64,000 bases of DNA, from contig JACEFZ010025058.1 of assembly GCA_014155875.1 (NCBI GenBank), positions 2,959,001 to 3,023,000 of the forward strand, read 5' to 3'. The position numbers were made by a program, and so were the translations under genes. This DNA is from Cepaea nemoralis. Taxonomy: Eukaryota; Mollusca; Gastropoda; Stylommatophora; Helicidae. The notes beneath the pieces are model-generated. The model saw only the letters and a program-made list of their open reading frames with translations. It was not told the origin of the DNA and searched no databases. This document shows, in pieces, positions 1-10,614 of this stretch; the first letter of the stretch is position 1, and every line of letters starts with the position of its first letter.

Positions 1-490
<490 letters not shown>

Positions 491-730
491 GATTCTTTAA
501 CTTGTTTCAGAGGTGTGCTATTTATAAGCATACATAGTTGACCAGGAGACGTGCTAACTTTCATTTCATTACTTCAGTGTTGGTTGTATTTATATTCATA
601 TTGTATCTGCTGCATATTGAACTCAATTTAATAACATACTTGTGCAACCTGTCCTCGTCGCTGCAAAACAGGCACTGATCGTCTTCACTCTCTTATATTG
701 CCTTTCATTTTCCATATTGGTACTATAACA

Positions 731-1686
731 AGCTGCCATAAGAATTGATAATGAAGTAGGTCAATATCAGCCTATAAAGAGAGGTGTGAGACAGGTATGT
801 GTAATGTTCTTTTTTCCCTGTATAGTGAACATATTTAAAGAAATATAGAAGACATGGAAGGAATCAACATTGGGGGACGGTACATCAATAACATTAGATA
901 CGCAGATGATACAGTCTTGTTGCAGACAATGAACAGGACCTGCAAAATTTAGCAGATGCGGTTGTTGCACACAGTGAACAACTGGGGCTAGAATTGAATT
1001 GTAAGAAGACACAGATTATGGTCGTCACTAGGAAGGAAGAAATACCACAATGTAATATATAAGTAAATGGGCATATTCTTAAACAAGTGAATCGGTACAA
1101 CTATCTCGGAACAAGTCATTACATATGATGTTAGATGCCTTGAAGAGATTAGAACAAGAATTGTCATAGCGAAAGTAGCATTTTGCAAGATGAAAAACAC
1201 ACTGACCATTAAAAAGGCATCAACTGAAATGAGAAAAAGACTGTTGATATGCTACATAGAACCTGTAATTTTATATGGATGTGAGGCGTGGACAATGAGC
1301 AGACAAGCTGAAAAACATCTGATGGATGTGGAAATGTGGTTTCTGAGGAAAATGCAAAGAATACCATGGACTGATAGAAAAACCAATGAACAAGTCCTTC
1401 AAGAAACAAATGAAGATCGTAAACTGATTAGTGACATTAGATGTAGACAGTCAACATTTTTGGGCATGTTATGGGAAGAAATGAATTGGAGAACTTGGTG
1501 ACAACTGGCAAAATCGAAGCGAACAGACCAAGGGGAAGACCACGAATTAAATACCTGGATGGCTTGGCTACGTGGCATGGTCGAGATAGAAACACGGAGC
1601 TGATTCACGACTCTGGTGATCGAGTGAGATGGCAGAACATGACCGCCTACGCCTATCGGCATGGCACATAATGATTGAATGAATTG
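731..1686 (+). pseudogene. LINE-B fragment: RT palm to C-terminus, frameshifted
   Basis: This stretch encodes the second half of a non-LTR RT ORF. The region before RT motif B (RGVRQ) starts near 745. The catalytic box appears as RYADDTVL around 895-918. The C-terminal block follows in two frames (1190-1501 and 1471-1671) and ends in the family signature RNTELIHDSGDRV. The same order is seen at 45600-46523 and 57000-57611. Several frameshifts separate the pieces, so it cannot make protein. It ends with an ATGATTGAATGAATT tail (about 1670-1686), the short-repeat tail typical of this family. The 5' part is truncated. Confidence 0.88.
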
Positions 1687-1855
1687 GTACTATTATTGCC
1701 TGTTGCCAATCGTCTGGGATTTATTTCTCCTCATGCTATATTAAACAGTCTTGTAAGCAATGTAACTCATGTTTTCCTCCAAGCCTGAAAAGGCTTCTGT
1801 GGTTAATCCATCTGGACCATGACTTTTCTGTATAAATGATTTTACGTCTGCAGGT
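1687..1855 (-). pseudogene. Antisense non-LTR RT fragment
   Basis: The minus strand reads SHGPDGLTTEAF and then, after a stop, IPDDWQQ. These match the start of a non-LTR RT domain (GPDGxxxE...F, then IPxxWK/Q). Only about 55 codons remain, flanked by LINE pieces of opposite orientation. The family is not assignable. Confidence 0.5.
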
Positions 1856-2958
1856 ATGAAGTTTGGTTACAGGCTTGGTTACAAGCAAATACAGGCGTTA
1901 AGAGTTCAATCCAGTCTACTATTCGTATTGGTTAATGTTTATGCCCGCAACGCGAGTATGGATTCCCAGAAGTGGCAGTGCTTAAGTGACATATTAGGTC
2001 ACGAGAGGAATGCTATTTTCTGCGGCGATTTCAACGCTAAAGGCAGATCATGGGGAAACATTTCCTCCAACACACAGAGGGAGGAGCTCGAGACTGCACT
2101 TGAAACCATTGACCTGGTTTGTATCAACATTAGCTGTGTCACCAGGACAGCAAGCCGTCCAGGCGATGAGGACAGTGATATTGATCTGACGCTGGTTTCT
2201 CATTCAATAACTACAGTGTGTAGATGGGGGTCTTAGGACACCACGGCAGCAACCACCACCCTTGCAGCATATTGGTGGAGAAAGGCAGAACCAGGCAGCA
2301 CAAACTAACGGTAAAGACTTTCCAGTATGGCAGTACAGGGCAAGATGTGGTGAGTAAAATAAAACGTGACAAGCGAAGAAAGCTTCAGGGCAGAAAAAAA
2401 AAAGCTGGGAGCGACCACCTTGGTGGAATTATGAGGTGGAGAAGGCTTGGGTGGATAAGCGCAGTGCTGTAAGGAGATGGCAAAATGCCAAGAAGAACAG
2501 AGCTGGCCATCCTAGTCCCTGCATGCACTTAGAAAGAGAGATACACACAAAAGTAAGCTATTTAAAAAAACTGGAAAAGGTGGTTAAAAGTGAAAAATGG
2601 GCAGAGGTGTGTCAAAGAGTAAGCACAGACAAGTCACTGAAATTGTTCTGGCGACTACATAAAAGCATGAGAGGGTTAGTCCAGAAAAGAGGATTTCTGA
2701 TTTCCAAGGTTCTGACCTCATCTGGTAGAGGACTGATGAGGACAAGGGCAAAGCCCTCTTTGAACGCTATCTAAAGCAGAGCAACCAGACAGACATGGGA
2801 GGCCGAAATCTTACCAAGGAGGTCACCTCAGACAGATGCAAGGCCCAGAACACTTCGGATGAAGACAGAGTGACAGTGAAAGAAATCAAGGCTGTGCTTC
2901 GACGATAAAAAAATCAGCGCACCAGGACCTGATGGCATAAGATACGACGACATCAATA
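1856..2958 (+). pseudogene. LINE-M: APE endonuclease, linker and first RT residues
   Basis: The first frame (1856-2236) carries an apurinic-endonuclease-like domain of a non-LTR element. Visible motifs are LFVLVNVYARNAS, IFCGDFNAKGRSWG (catalytic D/N) and DIDLTLVS. A frameshift at about 2224 leads to GHHGSNHHP, where the usual SDHHP has lost its Asp. A lysine/arginine-rich linker follows in two frames (2224-2472 and 2436-2774). The start of the RT domain, APGPDGIRYDDI, lies near 2925-2958. At least three frameshifts and a stop are present. The layout EN-linker-RT resembles jockey/I-like LINEs. The RT palm is missing. Confidence 0.8.
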
Positions 2959-3260
2959 GGTGTAATGACAGCAAAGTGGACAATAAAGTTGGCTGTTTCA
3001 AATCAATAGTAAAGATGGTGAAAAGTGAGAAGTCAACTGAGTTATGGGAACGGGCGGGCAAACAGAAGTCAGTGAATTTGTTCTGGTTGAATATGAATGG
3101 TGTAGTAAAGAATAGATCTTTTCCTGACTTCCAGAATGCTGAACTTACCTGACAGAAGATGGAAGACAATAAGGGTAAGAATGTGCTCGCTCACTATCTC
3201 GAGCAGAGTGACCTGAAGACACACGAAGATGAAGCGCTGCCACAATGGATAAGATAGTGC
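2959..3260 (+). pseudogene. Second, diverged copy of LINE-M linker
   Basis: The frame reading VKMVKSEKSTELWERAG and KSVNLFWLNMNG, then HYLEQSDLKTHEDEA, is a diverged copy of the upstream linker. The upstream version reads EKVVKSEKWAEVCQRV, SLKLFWRLHKSMRG, then RYLKQSNQTDMGG. The two copies lie in the same orientation and replace the RT palm expected after 2958. This looks like a second LINE copy or a tandem duplication. Confidence 0.6.
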
Positions 3261-3750
3261 AACACCCACAAAATGTAGGCAGAATACTTAGTGACATTTT
3301 CGAGATTAAGATCCCTCTACGACTTGCAAAAAACAGTGCATAAGGTTCAGGCGGCATCTGAAGACGTTTGAAAAGTTCCATAAAGAAGTTGATGTAATTA
3401 CAGGAAAATATCCTGCTAGTTTGAGAGGCATAGTCTCGTCCCACCTGCCAAGAGAGAATATCGACAACACTGATAAACTTGGGATAATGCCGTGGTTTCT
3501 GCCTATGAAGTATGTGAGAGAGCCACTCAGGTTATGAGTCATGTGGCTACTGCTATTGAATTGAAGATGCAAACAACAGACAGCCTTTAGATGTCTCAAT
3601 GATTCAGCTTCTGGAAATGAATAGTAGTCCTTTCTTATACGATTGGATTCATGTATCCCTCTTACAGAGAAGGTAGTGTTTAAATGTGACAGCTAGACCT
3701 ATGCATAAACAGCAATACATTCCTGCTTGCCACATCGTTCGCCTGTGCCA
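3261..3750. other. No recognised gene
   Basis: A plus frame near 3350-3530 stays open for some 60 codons (KTFEKFHKEVDVITGKYPAS and onward), but I do not recognise the family. No repeat structure is visible. Confidence 0.4.
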
Positions 3751-3759
3751 ATCGATGCC

Positions 3760-3985
3760 TACACGGTTAGAATCACAGGCGAGAAGATCAAAGGACAAGG
3801 AAGGCCACTACCGTATGTAGACGTTGTTTTAGTATAACGTAAGGAGACAGGTTGCTGGGGATCTTCACACAGAACTTCACCGTATAACCAAGTGGTGCGG
3901 GGAAGTAGGTGCACTGGTTACTGTGACAAAAGCAGCCATGACATGGATCTATCTGAATATCCATGTTGTCAACAGCCAACTGTAA
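3760..3985 (+). pseudogene. RT fragment, I/LINE-D-like
   Basis: A degraded RT motif C (YVDVVLV, where YADDVLV is expected) lies near 3814-3834. After a stop and frame change comes LHRITKWCGEVGALVTVTKA with a following TWIYLNIHVV (3849-3983). These match the post-YADD helix and beta region of I-clade RTs such as LINE-D at 60540-60830 (ADGVLV, then NAGAVIHPDKAS and SLNNWIV). It is a short relic with lost catalytic residues. Confidence 0.6.
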
Positions 3986-4380
3986 GTTCATGCTCGAGGG
4001 TTGTGAAAAAGACGAATCACACAATGACGTACGTTGTAGTGGTGTTTGCTAGGAGACAGGATTATTTTCTGAATACAGACCATGTAGTTATTAAAACCAA
4101 GAGGGACGTCGGTGAGGGTAACGGTGCCGGAAAAATTGAACAGGCCATCTCTGTCTCCATTCCAGGACTCTGGTCCTTTCGGTGAATGTGTACGCCTTTT
4201 AGACCTTTGTCCTCTGAGATTCTCAGATTAAAAGGCTGGAAAGGATACAGAAGACACTGATCATCATAATTGGGGTACAAAATATACAGCATGTAGGGTG
4301 GTTTGTTAGTTTCTTCGTTTTCTAACCATTTGAGACAGTAAAGGATTAGCAGAGCTGGTGCTTATCTCCGAGTAAGTGCT

Positions 4381-4381
<1 letters not shown>
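3986..4381. other. No recognised gene
   Basis: Possible continuation of the RT relic in shifted frames (LEGCEKDESHND near 3992), otherwise nothing supportable. Confidence 0.35.

Positions 4382-4453
<72 letters not shown>
4382..4453. repeat. (CA)n microsatellite
   Basis: About 36 uninterrupted CA units. Confidence 0.98.
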
Positions 4454-4456
<3 letters not shown>

Positions 4457-4777
4457 AAACTGTAAGATCAAGATTGAAATAAAGAAAGATAGTGAGGAAT
4501 CCAAGCATTTATGGGCTTGGTGTGCAACGAGGATATCTGTCGACTAAACAACTAACTAAGAACAGTGCACACATACATAGTGGACTCCTGTAATTATAGG
4601 TGTACACAAACGACAACTGAATTAGAAGAATTATGTCACCAATATTCTACTTGGAGTTACACAGAGAATGACAGAAAGGAAATAATGTAGCAATTAGTGA
4701 AGAACAGTAGGAGTTTGCGGGTGGGAAAGAAAAATTTTATGTTCTTATACACACACATGGTATAAACGGAACAATCT
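4454..4777. other. AT-rich sequence, nothing recognised
   Basis: No open frame with family similarity and no repeat is seen here. Confidence 0.5.
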
Positions 4778-5209
4778 AGATACCAAAGACAAATTAATTT
4801 TATATTAACAAGAACTAACAGAAAGAGAAATATATTAGATGCAAAGACAGTGCCCAACTTAAGTATAAACACAGTCCACAAAGTAGTTAGTGCCACAATA
4901 AGAACCAACAGAAGAAGAACGCAATCACCTGGAAAATACATACCAATATAATCTGTAAACTTAAAAATACCTCAAAGACGAGGCAGTGAGAAACAATTAT
5001 GAGAAAGACTTATCTGAAATCTTTATAAAATTACCTATAGAAAAAAAAAAACAGCGGAAGAAGAATGGGATATGTTCAAATCAAGCATTTTAAATATTGC
5101 AAACATAACATGTGGAATCATGGGGGGAAAACGCAAAACAAGGATAAAGAAAATAACAAGTTGATTGAACGCAGAGGTAAAGAAAGCTGTAAATGACAAA
5201 AGGGAAACA

Positions 5210-5211
<2 letters not shown>
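4778..5211 (+). pseudogene. LINE fragment: endonuclease C-terminus and linker
   Basis: The frame from 4778 reads RYQRQINFILTRTNRKRNI and NTVHKVVSATIRT. This is the end of an APE endonuclease domain where active elements have QIDFIL and TDHxxV. Both Asp residues are changed (D to N and D to V), so the enzyme would be dead. About 90 bp later the frame reads KTAEEEWDMFKSSILNIA and NAEVKKAVNDKRE (5045-5205), the EN-RT linker common in RTE/CR1-like LINEs. It is cut by a (TA)n tract. Confidence 0.65.

Positions 5212-5292
<81 letters not shown>
5212..5292. repeat. (TA)n microsatellite
   Basis: About 40 TA units separate a LINE relic from the start of the LTR element. Any 5' LTR of that element would be expected here and is not visible. 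Confidence 0.97.
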
Positions 5293-5294
<2 letters not shown>

Positions 5295-6380
5295 GTGGGT
5301 AAAGAGCAAACGGGGAAGTGATTACATAGATTATAGAATAGCAAAACTGGCGAAGTATAGGTCGGAGGAGTTTGAAAAACATGAAAAGTTGAGGATAGAG
5401 GAGATACTTTCAGAGGAATGGTTGAAGATGAATAGAGAATTAGAAGAACGAAATCTTCATCATGAATTGGAGAACAAAGGGAAAGATGCCAACTTGCCAT
5501 AGAGATGAAGAGGATGTAGAATGAACTGGAGCTTAGGAGAATGTAGTTCTGAAATAACCCAACGACCTCCGCACTTAATGCTAGCCCGAGAGCCGGAGCA
5601 TTTTCAGAAGCGTCCTCTCTTCATCAAGGCCTCATGGCGTTCCCTCTGGAACCATTTAAGAGCATAGTGATACGATTGAGAGATATCTTCACCGATTCGA
5701 GAGTATGTGTGTTATGTGTGGCCTGAAGCCAGGTAAATGGAGTATCAAGTTATCTCAAAGATTGCGTGGGATTGCCTATGAGGTGTTTTTCAGACTGCGT
5801 CCAGAGGAACTTGACAAATATGAAATTCTCAAGCAGGCATTGCTTGCCAGATTTGAGGTTGATGCAGAAAGTTATAAGAAGAAATTCAAAACTGCCAAAA
5901 AAAGCCAGGAGAAAATTATGCCGAGTTCATTGATAGATTAAAAACATATCTACACAAGTGGAGCACGTTAGGTAAATTTGGGGAACATATGCGGATCTAC
6001 AGGAAATGATCATCATAGATCAGCTGAAAAAATAGAATGCCAGCTGACATGAAGGTTTTCCTTACTCAGCATGGAGCTGAGAGACTGTGTGATATTATTA
6101 CCATGGCAGAGAGGTTTAAAAGGTTACAGAAGGAATCTGGAGGTGTTCGTCAGAAGACTTTAGTTGCCTTACCCGGCAACTCTTAGAAGCCCAATGAAAA
6201 TGATGGCAACAGTCACAATAAGCCCAAGGATGAGAAAAAAAACCACTACCCAAAATTTAGCTCAACTTGCAGTGAGAGACGGGAAACAATATTGTCTCAA
6301 ATGCAATATTATTGGACACCACACGAAGGACTGTCGTCGTAAACCACTCCTTCATAGCACAGCATGTTTGGCCAAACCGG
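5293..6380 (+). pseudogene. gag remnant with CCHC zinc knuckle
   Basis: A charged, coiled-coil-like N-terminal stretch (5293-5502, rich in E/K/R) is followed in other frames by a capsid-like segment. That segment reads WSIKLSQRLRGIAYEV, then LKQALLARFEVDAESYKKKF (5740-5890), then YAEFIDRLKTYLHKW (about 5918-5962). This is the retrotransposon-gag/SCAN-like fold. A CX2CX4HX4C knuckle (YCLKCNIIGHHTKDC) lies at 6290-6334. Gag packages element RNA in cytoplasmic particles. Four or more frameshifts or stops break it, including one in front of 5705 and one near 5920. Confidence 0.82.
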
Positions 6381-6720
6381 AAACTAAGAAGGTGATCACT
6401 GATGACAATCCAGTTAGGAAGGACCATAAAGACACCTATACCAGACTTCCGATTATCGAATCAGTTAGTCTTTTCGGATTTATTACCATATGTCTATACT
6501 ACACATGTATTCGATTTGATACAATTGTTGTTACCACGTTAGTGAACCCTGATAAAGTCACCGAGGAAACAATTAAACTCTCGGGGCCTTTAATCAGCTC
6601 AGTCCCTAATGTCACTACCGTTATGTGACTGGTGAAATAAGAGCAGCGGTCCTAGATCACCCAATTTACGCTGTGATGTTGGGATGTCGCTACGACATTT
6701 TAGAAGATCCTGTTAAGCCT
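6381..6720 (+). pseudogene. Aspartic protease remnant
   Basis: The frame reads IRFDTIVVTTLVNPDKVT near 6505-6560. In related elements this site reads DTGxDTIVV. Downstream comes a segment that after a frame change reads VTGEIRAAVLDHPIYAVMLG, resembling the C-terminal protease strand next to the integrase. The DTG triad is not recognisable, so the enzyme is inactive. The assignment rests on position after the zinc knuckle plus these motifs. Confidence 0.6.
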
Positions 6721-6839
6721 CTGATAATCTCAGCTATAGCTATGACGACAAGACAGCAAGCAAAGAAGTCTCCGGCGATGACAACTCCAAAACATTCTTA
6801 ACAAGAGGAATTGAAACAGACGATAGTACCTTAGCGGCA

Positions 6840-7840
6840 TGTTTTCGTAAACTGCCTAAAGCATATTTATCTCAACAAAAAGGTTAAATGTATATGAAGA
6901 ATGGACTTCTTCATAGACGGGTAGGTATAAAAGGACGGGAGCATGCGCAACTCGTTGTCTCTTCTTCTTATAGAGCTCAAATTCTAGAAAAGGCCCATAG
7001 TCTACCATTTAGTGAATACATGGGAATCAATGCTACTACGCAGATTTCTACACATTACAACTGGCCTGGAATGAATGTGGACATAGTTCGTTATGTGAAT
7101 TCATGTAGTTCGTTATGTGAATTCATGTCACCAAGGTTCAAAAATTTGCCATAAAGCACTGGACAGCACCAACGACCTTAAGGAAAATGGCTATTACTGA
7201 CACACCATTTTAAAGTGTGGCTGTGGAAATAGTGGGACCTCTCAACAGAAGAAGAGAAGGAACTGCATATACTTACTCTTGTGGACACTTGCTCAATGTG
7301 GGTCGAAGCAGTGCCTATGCCATCAAGCGATTCAAAGTATGTAGCTGAAGCGTTGCTTGGCATGTTTACTAGGTTAGGTTTTCCACTCAGAATCTTAACT
7401 GATAGTGAATCACAGTTTCGAGGAAAGCTGATGGAGAAAGTTTTCAGACTCTTCCATTCTCGTCAGATTCATACGTATCCATATCACCCTTCGTCGAATG
7501 GAATAGTGGAACGATTAAACGGTAACCTTATTTCTTCTTGAGAAAGTTATCTCATGAGAAACCAGAGGCATGGGATAGATATGTACCTACAGCACTCATC
7601 GCTTACAGGGAGGTACCCATCACTCAACTGGGATTGCACCAGCAACTTTGGTGTTTGGTCCACCAATCAAGGGACCACTTGAAGCTTTACTTCGAACATG
7701 GACTGACGATCAATTTAATGAGACCGTTGTAACTGCGTCTACCTATGTGGATGGACTAAAATAACGTCTACAAAATAGTTGGAAGTAAACGCCAGATAAT
7801 CTGCGACAAGCACGACGTAGAAACGCTGGCTAATACAGCA
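6840..7840 (+). pseudogene. Integrase: zinc region and core
   Basis: The zinc-binding region (6888-7154) reads ILEKAHSLPFSEYMGINATT and HYNWPGMNVDIVRYVNSC, with one His of HHCC degraded. In the core, the first catalytic acid is Glu instead of Asp (VAVEIVGPL, codon 7226-7228). The second is Asp (ILTDSESQF, codon 7401-7403) and the third is Glu (GIVERLNG, codon 7509-7511). The last two are spaced D35E exactly. A frameshift near 7260 and others near 7540 and 7640 break the reading frame. It lies upstream of RT, which is unusual for Ty3/gypsy. Confidence 0.87.
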
Positions 7841-7860
7841 AGAAAGCAAAGGATAGAGAA

Positions 7861-8179
7861 TTGGAAATGGGAGAGAAAGTGATATTACTTCTAGCAACTA
7901 GTCAGAATACGTTGCAGATCGGTTGGAAAGGACTCTTTGAAGTGACTGAGAAAATTTCTCGTACTAACTATAGAATTTCCATCAGAGGGAAACAGAAAAT
8001 GTTTCATTTAAACTTCTTAAGGAAATACAATGAAAGACCTACCAACGAGACAGCACGTCACATGGCATTGGCAGTGGCTATGGAAGTGGATCATGGAAAC
8101 ATTATGGGTGTAAAATACACTTTGCAAGCCACAGAAACTTATCGGAATCTGGACATCATTTCTACACTAACTCAGGATC
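7861..8179 (+). pseudogene. GPY/F module and IN-RT linker
   Basis: Residues GEKVILLLATSQNTLQIGWK, then GLFEVTEKISRTNYRISIRG and FHLNFLRKYNERP, form the GPY/F module that follows gypsy integrases. The same open frame continues through TLQATETYRNLDI, which in gypsy elements precedes the RT domain, and reaches 8179. There a small LINE insertion begins. The module helps bind target DNA or chromatin in related enzymes. Its fusion in one frame to the pre-RT linker is the key evidence for true IN-before-RT order. Confidence 0.82.
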
Positions 8180-8268
8180 TCATCTCATCTCATCTCATCA
8201 TGTTCCTCTTGTACCTTGCGGTGTCGAGGTGAAGTATAAACATCATGAGAGTGCCTTATTATGGGCTT
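8180..8268 (-). mobile_element. 89-bp 3' end of LINE-E, with target duplication
   Basis: The segment is the reverse complement of the LINE-E 3' end at about 17212-17300. It shares the TCATC pentanucleotide tail, the block around GTTCCTCTTGTACCTTGC, and GGTGAAGTATAAAC. It is flanked by a direct repeat CTCAGGATC at 8171-8179 and 8269-8277. If one copy of this repeat and the insert are ignored, the gypsy reading frame is continuous. It is therefore a severely 5'-truncated LINE insertion. Confidence 0.88.
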
Positions 8269-9010
8269 CTCAGGATCAGGATCAACATCAGCATATTCAA
8301 GATCACTTAGCTAGCTATGCATACATACTTACCGACAAGCCAAGAATGACAGATTTAGTGAAGTTCGATATGAAGTTGATCAACCCTACCTTTGTGCGAG
8401 TCAAAACTTACGCAGTACCATATGCCAAGCTGACATGTTTAAAAGAAGAGATCCAGCAAATGCTTTCATCTAGAATCATATCTCCTTCCGAGTCACCTTA
8501 CTGTGCAAGTGTTGTCTTATTGCGGAAACCAAGTGGAGAACATAGATTGTACATCGACTATCGACAGCTGAAGGTTATAGCGGAGTTTCAGCCTGAGACT
8601 CTGCCTGATCAAAATCAACTATTCACCAGTCTCAGCAGAGACAAGTACTTCACTAGGATAAATCTCATAAGGGATACTATCAGATTCCTGTAAAATGTTC
8701 GTCCATAGTTGGCCTTCAGTACTCCTGATGGTCACTATGAGTTCAACGGTTTTCCTTTTGGCTTGCGTAATGCTGCTTTTGTCTTCACTAGAATGATGAG
8801 GAAATTACTCGAACCACTTCATCATCTAGCAATCAGTAATTTTTTGGATGATATTTTGATTGCTACGGTACGTTTGATGAACATCGTAAGGCACTCCACC
8901 TTCGTTTCAAATGTCTGAAGGAAACTGGATTGACAAAACGACCAAAGAAGTGTCAGATAGAATTTCACCAAATGGATTTTCTTGGCCATACTGTATCTCA
9001 GGGATACATG
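8269..9010 (+). pseudogene. Reverse transcriptase of Gmr1-like element
   Basis: The frame gives AYILTDKPRMTDLVKFDMKL, VRVKTYAVPYAKL, IISPSESPYCASVVLLRKPS and HRLYIDYRQLKVI, the classic gypsy RT fingers. Motif A reads FTRINL (D to N). After a break at about 8690, motif B reads YEFNGFPFGLRNAAFVF. The catalytic box is NFLDDIL, with Asp codons at 8847-8852. The frame shifts at about 8870 and continues as FHQMDFLGHTVSQGY. Loss of the motif A Asp and two frame breaks make it inactive. Confidence 0.9.
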
Positions 9011-9104
9011 ACTCCTCATTAAGGAAACACTGAGAAGATTCAACAAGCACCTAGTCCAAGAACTAAAAACATATGTTAGATCTTTTATTTCAATGATATA
9101 TCAA

Positions 9105-9560
9105 CGACTTCAATTCATTAACAGCCCCTTTACATAAACTTACAAGGAAAGGGGAGCCTGAAAATGTCAACTGGTCGGCTGAATGTGAGCAGGCTTATTC
9201 AGCTCTCAAGAAAGCATGAATTGCCGAACCAGTACTTTATATTCCAGATCTTAAACGACCATTAATTCTACGGGCCGATGCTAGTAACATTGGAACTGGT
9301 GCTGCACTTCTTCAAACGAAGGAATATGAGCATTCGGAACTATTTCCAGTTACCTATACGAGTAGGAAATTGAACTTAGTAGAGAGAAATTATTCTACTA
9401 TCGAAAAGAATTTTTTGACCTTAGTTTCTGCTGTAGAAAAAATGTCAAGCCTATTTGTATGGAAAACACCTTACAGTACATTGTGACCATCAACCTTTGA
9501 TGTTTCTGGCAGCTTCCAGGAAATTGAATGCGAGATTAATGAGGTGGTATTTACTTCTGC
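9105..9560 (+). pseudogene. RNase H, first part
   Basis: After the RT thumb (SLTAPLHKLTRKGEPENVNW) comes a retroelement RNase H: LILRADASNIGTGAALLQT, VTYTSRKLNLVERNYSTIEK, and in the next frame HLTVHCDHQPLMFL. The acidic residues D, E and D of the active site are present. A frameshift lies near 9450. The coding frame is cut at 9560 by a SINE insertion and resumes at 10107. Confidence 0.87.
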
Positions 9561-10096
9561 CCATAATCCCGAATACTCTCGCGATTAACGTGACGTGCGC
9601 GAAAGTCGGTAGCGGTTCTAACTACGTCGGTAACTTACGGGGTATATGAGCCGGTAGCTCAGAAAGCAATGGCAAACTACTGAGCGTAATCTTGCCAAGA
9701 GATCAACAATGAGCTACCACGTTATGGACAGACCAGAACAGGTCATTCTTCTGCGCCTCAGAACAGGACACAATAGATTACGCAACCACATGTATACAAA
9801 ATTCAAGATTGGTGACTCAGTCATGTGCACATGTGGTTTGGCGTCGCAGATAGCAGAGCACATACTCCAGGATTGCGCAAACTACAACATATCCAGGCGA
9901 ACCTTCTGGCCTAGAGAGACAACAGTGGAAGATAAACTCTATGGACCGCTGAATGAACTAAAAAAGACTGTTAGATTCATACAAGAGACAACATTGCAGT
10001 TATAAACATATTTTAGGCGAACGAAAGAAGAAGAAGCTGAAAGATGTTGATGTTGACAGCGATGTCCTGTAAAGGATATGCAAAAAAAAAAAAAAA
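9561..10096 (+). mobile_element. SINE-A copy with nested LINE-N, 10-bp target duplication
   Basis: The perfect direct repeat TTACTTCTGC at 9551-9560 and 10097-10106 flanks the insert. Its left part (9561-9711) and right part (10039-10096) match SINE-A copies at 36177, 55415 and 56003. It ends GTCCTGTAAAGGATATGC followed by about 14 A. The middle (9716-10034) is a LINE-N 3' fragment. The gypsy RNase H frame is in register on both sides if the insert and one repeat copy are ignored. The SINE is 5'-truncated. Confidence 0.92.
9716..10034 (+). mobile_element. LINE-N 3' fragment nested in the SINE
   Basis: This frame reads VILLRLRTGHNRLRNHMYTK, MCTCGLASQIAEHILQDC and RRTFWPRETTVEDKLYGPL. It matches the C-terminus of the RNase H LINE at 19680-19919. 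It ends with the (AAG)n tail of that family. A 4-bp AGCT direct repeat (9712-9715 and 10035-10038) flanks it. The insertion postdates the SINE, which in turn postdates the LTR element. Confidence 0.85.
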
Positions 10097-10106
10097 TTAC
10101 TTCTGC

Positions 10107-10240
10107 AAACATATTCGTTCCAGATCGATGGAAAGTTGAATGTTGGAGTGGACTTCCTCATTCGTCATCCTGTTCCTGATACTGTGACGAAACCAAGGAA
10201 AGTAGGAAACCAAAAGGAGGGAACGGACAAAGGCGGTAGG
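10107..10240 (+). pseudogene. RNase H C-terminus and polypurine tract
   Basis: The frame continues the RNase H with FQIDGKLNVGVDFLIRHP (canonical ...GxxNVxADxLSRxP; A to G, S to I) and ends in a charged tail. Bases about 10209-10240 are purine-rich, a plausible plus-strand primer (PPT) for reverse transcription just before a TG dinucleotide at 10241. Confidence 0.8.
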
Positions 10241-10610
10241 TGTCGGAATGTTACAGTAGGCTGAGGTTCCAGTTTTCCAGTGTGAACAACTGTCTTGGAG
10301 GGGAGCTTTATTACCACTTCATGTTTTCCCCCGTGCTAACACCTGCAGGCTTGTGAACTTTCGCACCCCCTTTGTTATTAGTTATGAACATTCACAGCCC
10401 CCGTGTGTAAAGGATAGACTGTTATACCATTTACTGTGTTCCTGTCAAACCATGAACTTTTCCTGTGAGAACTAGAAAACCCTTAGCATTTCAGTGGAGC
10501 AAGGAAGATGGTAGTTTCATTCCTTCATCACGACAACACCTGGATAGTTAATTAATTAAATAGATTTAATTGCTATAGTGTTTAATGAAAGGCATTTATT
10601 TGATTTGGTC
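10241..10610 (+). repeat. Candidate 3' LTR
   Basis: It begins TGTCGGAATGTTACAG directly after the purine tract, as an LTR should. No second copy is visible upstream of gag, so the boundaries are not confirmed. The right limit is set only by the start of LINE-C homology near 10615. Confidence 0.5.
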
Positions 10611-10614
10611 AGTA

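Larger units (their letters stand above)
5293..10610 (+). mobile_element. Decayed Ty3/gypsy-class element with Gmr1-like order (gag-PR-IN-RT-RH)
   Basis: Successive plus-strand frames give, in order, a gag with zinc knuckle, a protease remnant, the integrase zinc region, integrase core, GPY/F module, RT and RNase H, then a purine tract and a candidate 3' LTR. Integrase before RT is the Ty1/copia-like order, yet every domain is of Ty3/gypsy type, as described for Gmr1 elements. At least ten frameshifts and stops, an 89-bp LINE scrap (8180-8268) and a 536-bp SINE composite (9561-10096) interrupt it. The reading frame across the IN-RT linker is in register on both sides of the scrap. That argues against a chance junction of two elements. 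No 5' LTR was found. Confidence 0.85.

Noticed and set aside
5100..5300. 5' LTR of the Gmr1-like element
   Set aside because: Only a LINE relic and a (TA)n tract precede gag; nothing matches 10241-10610.
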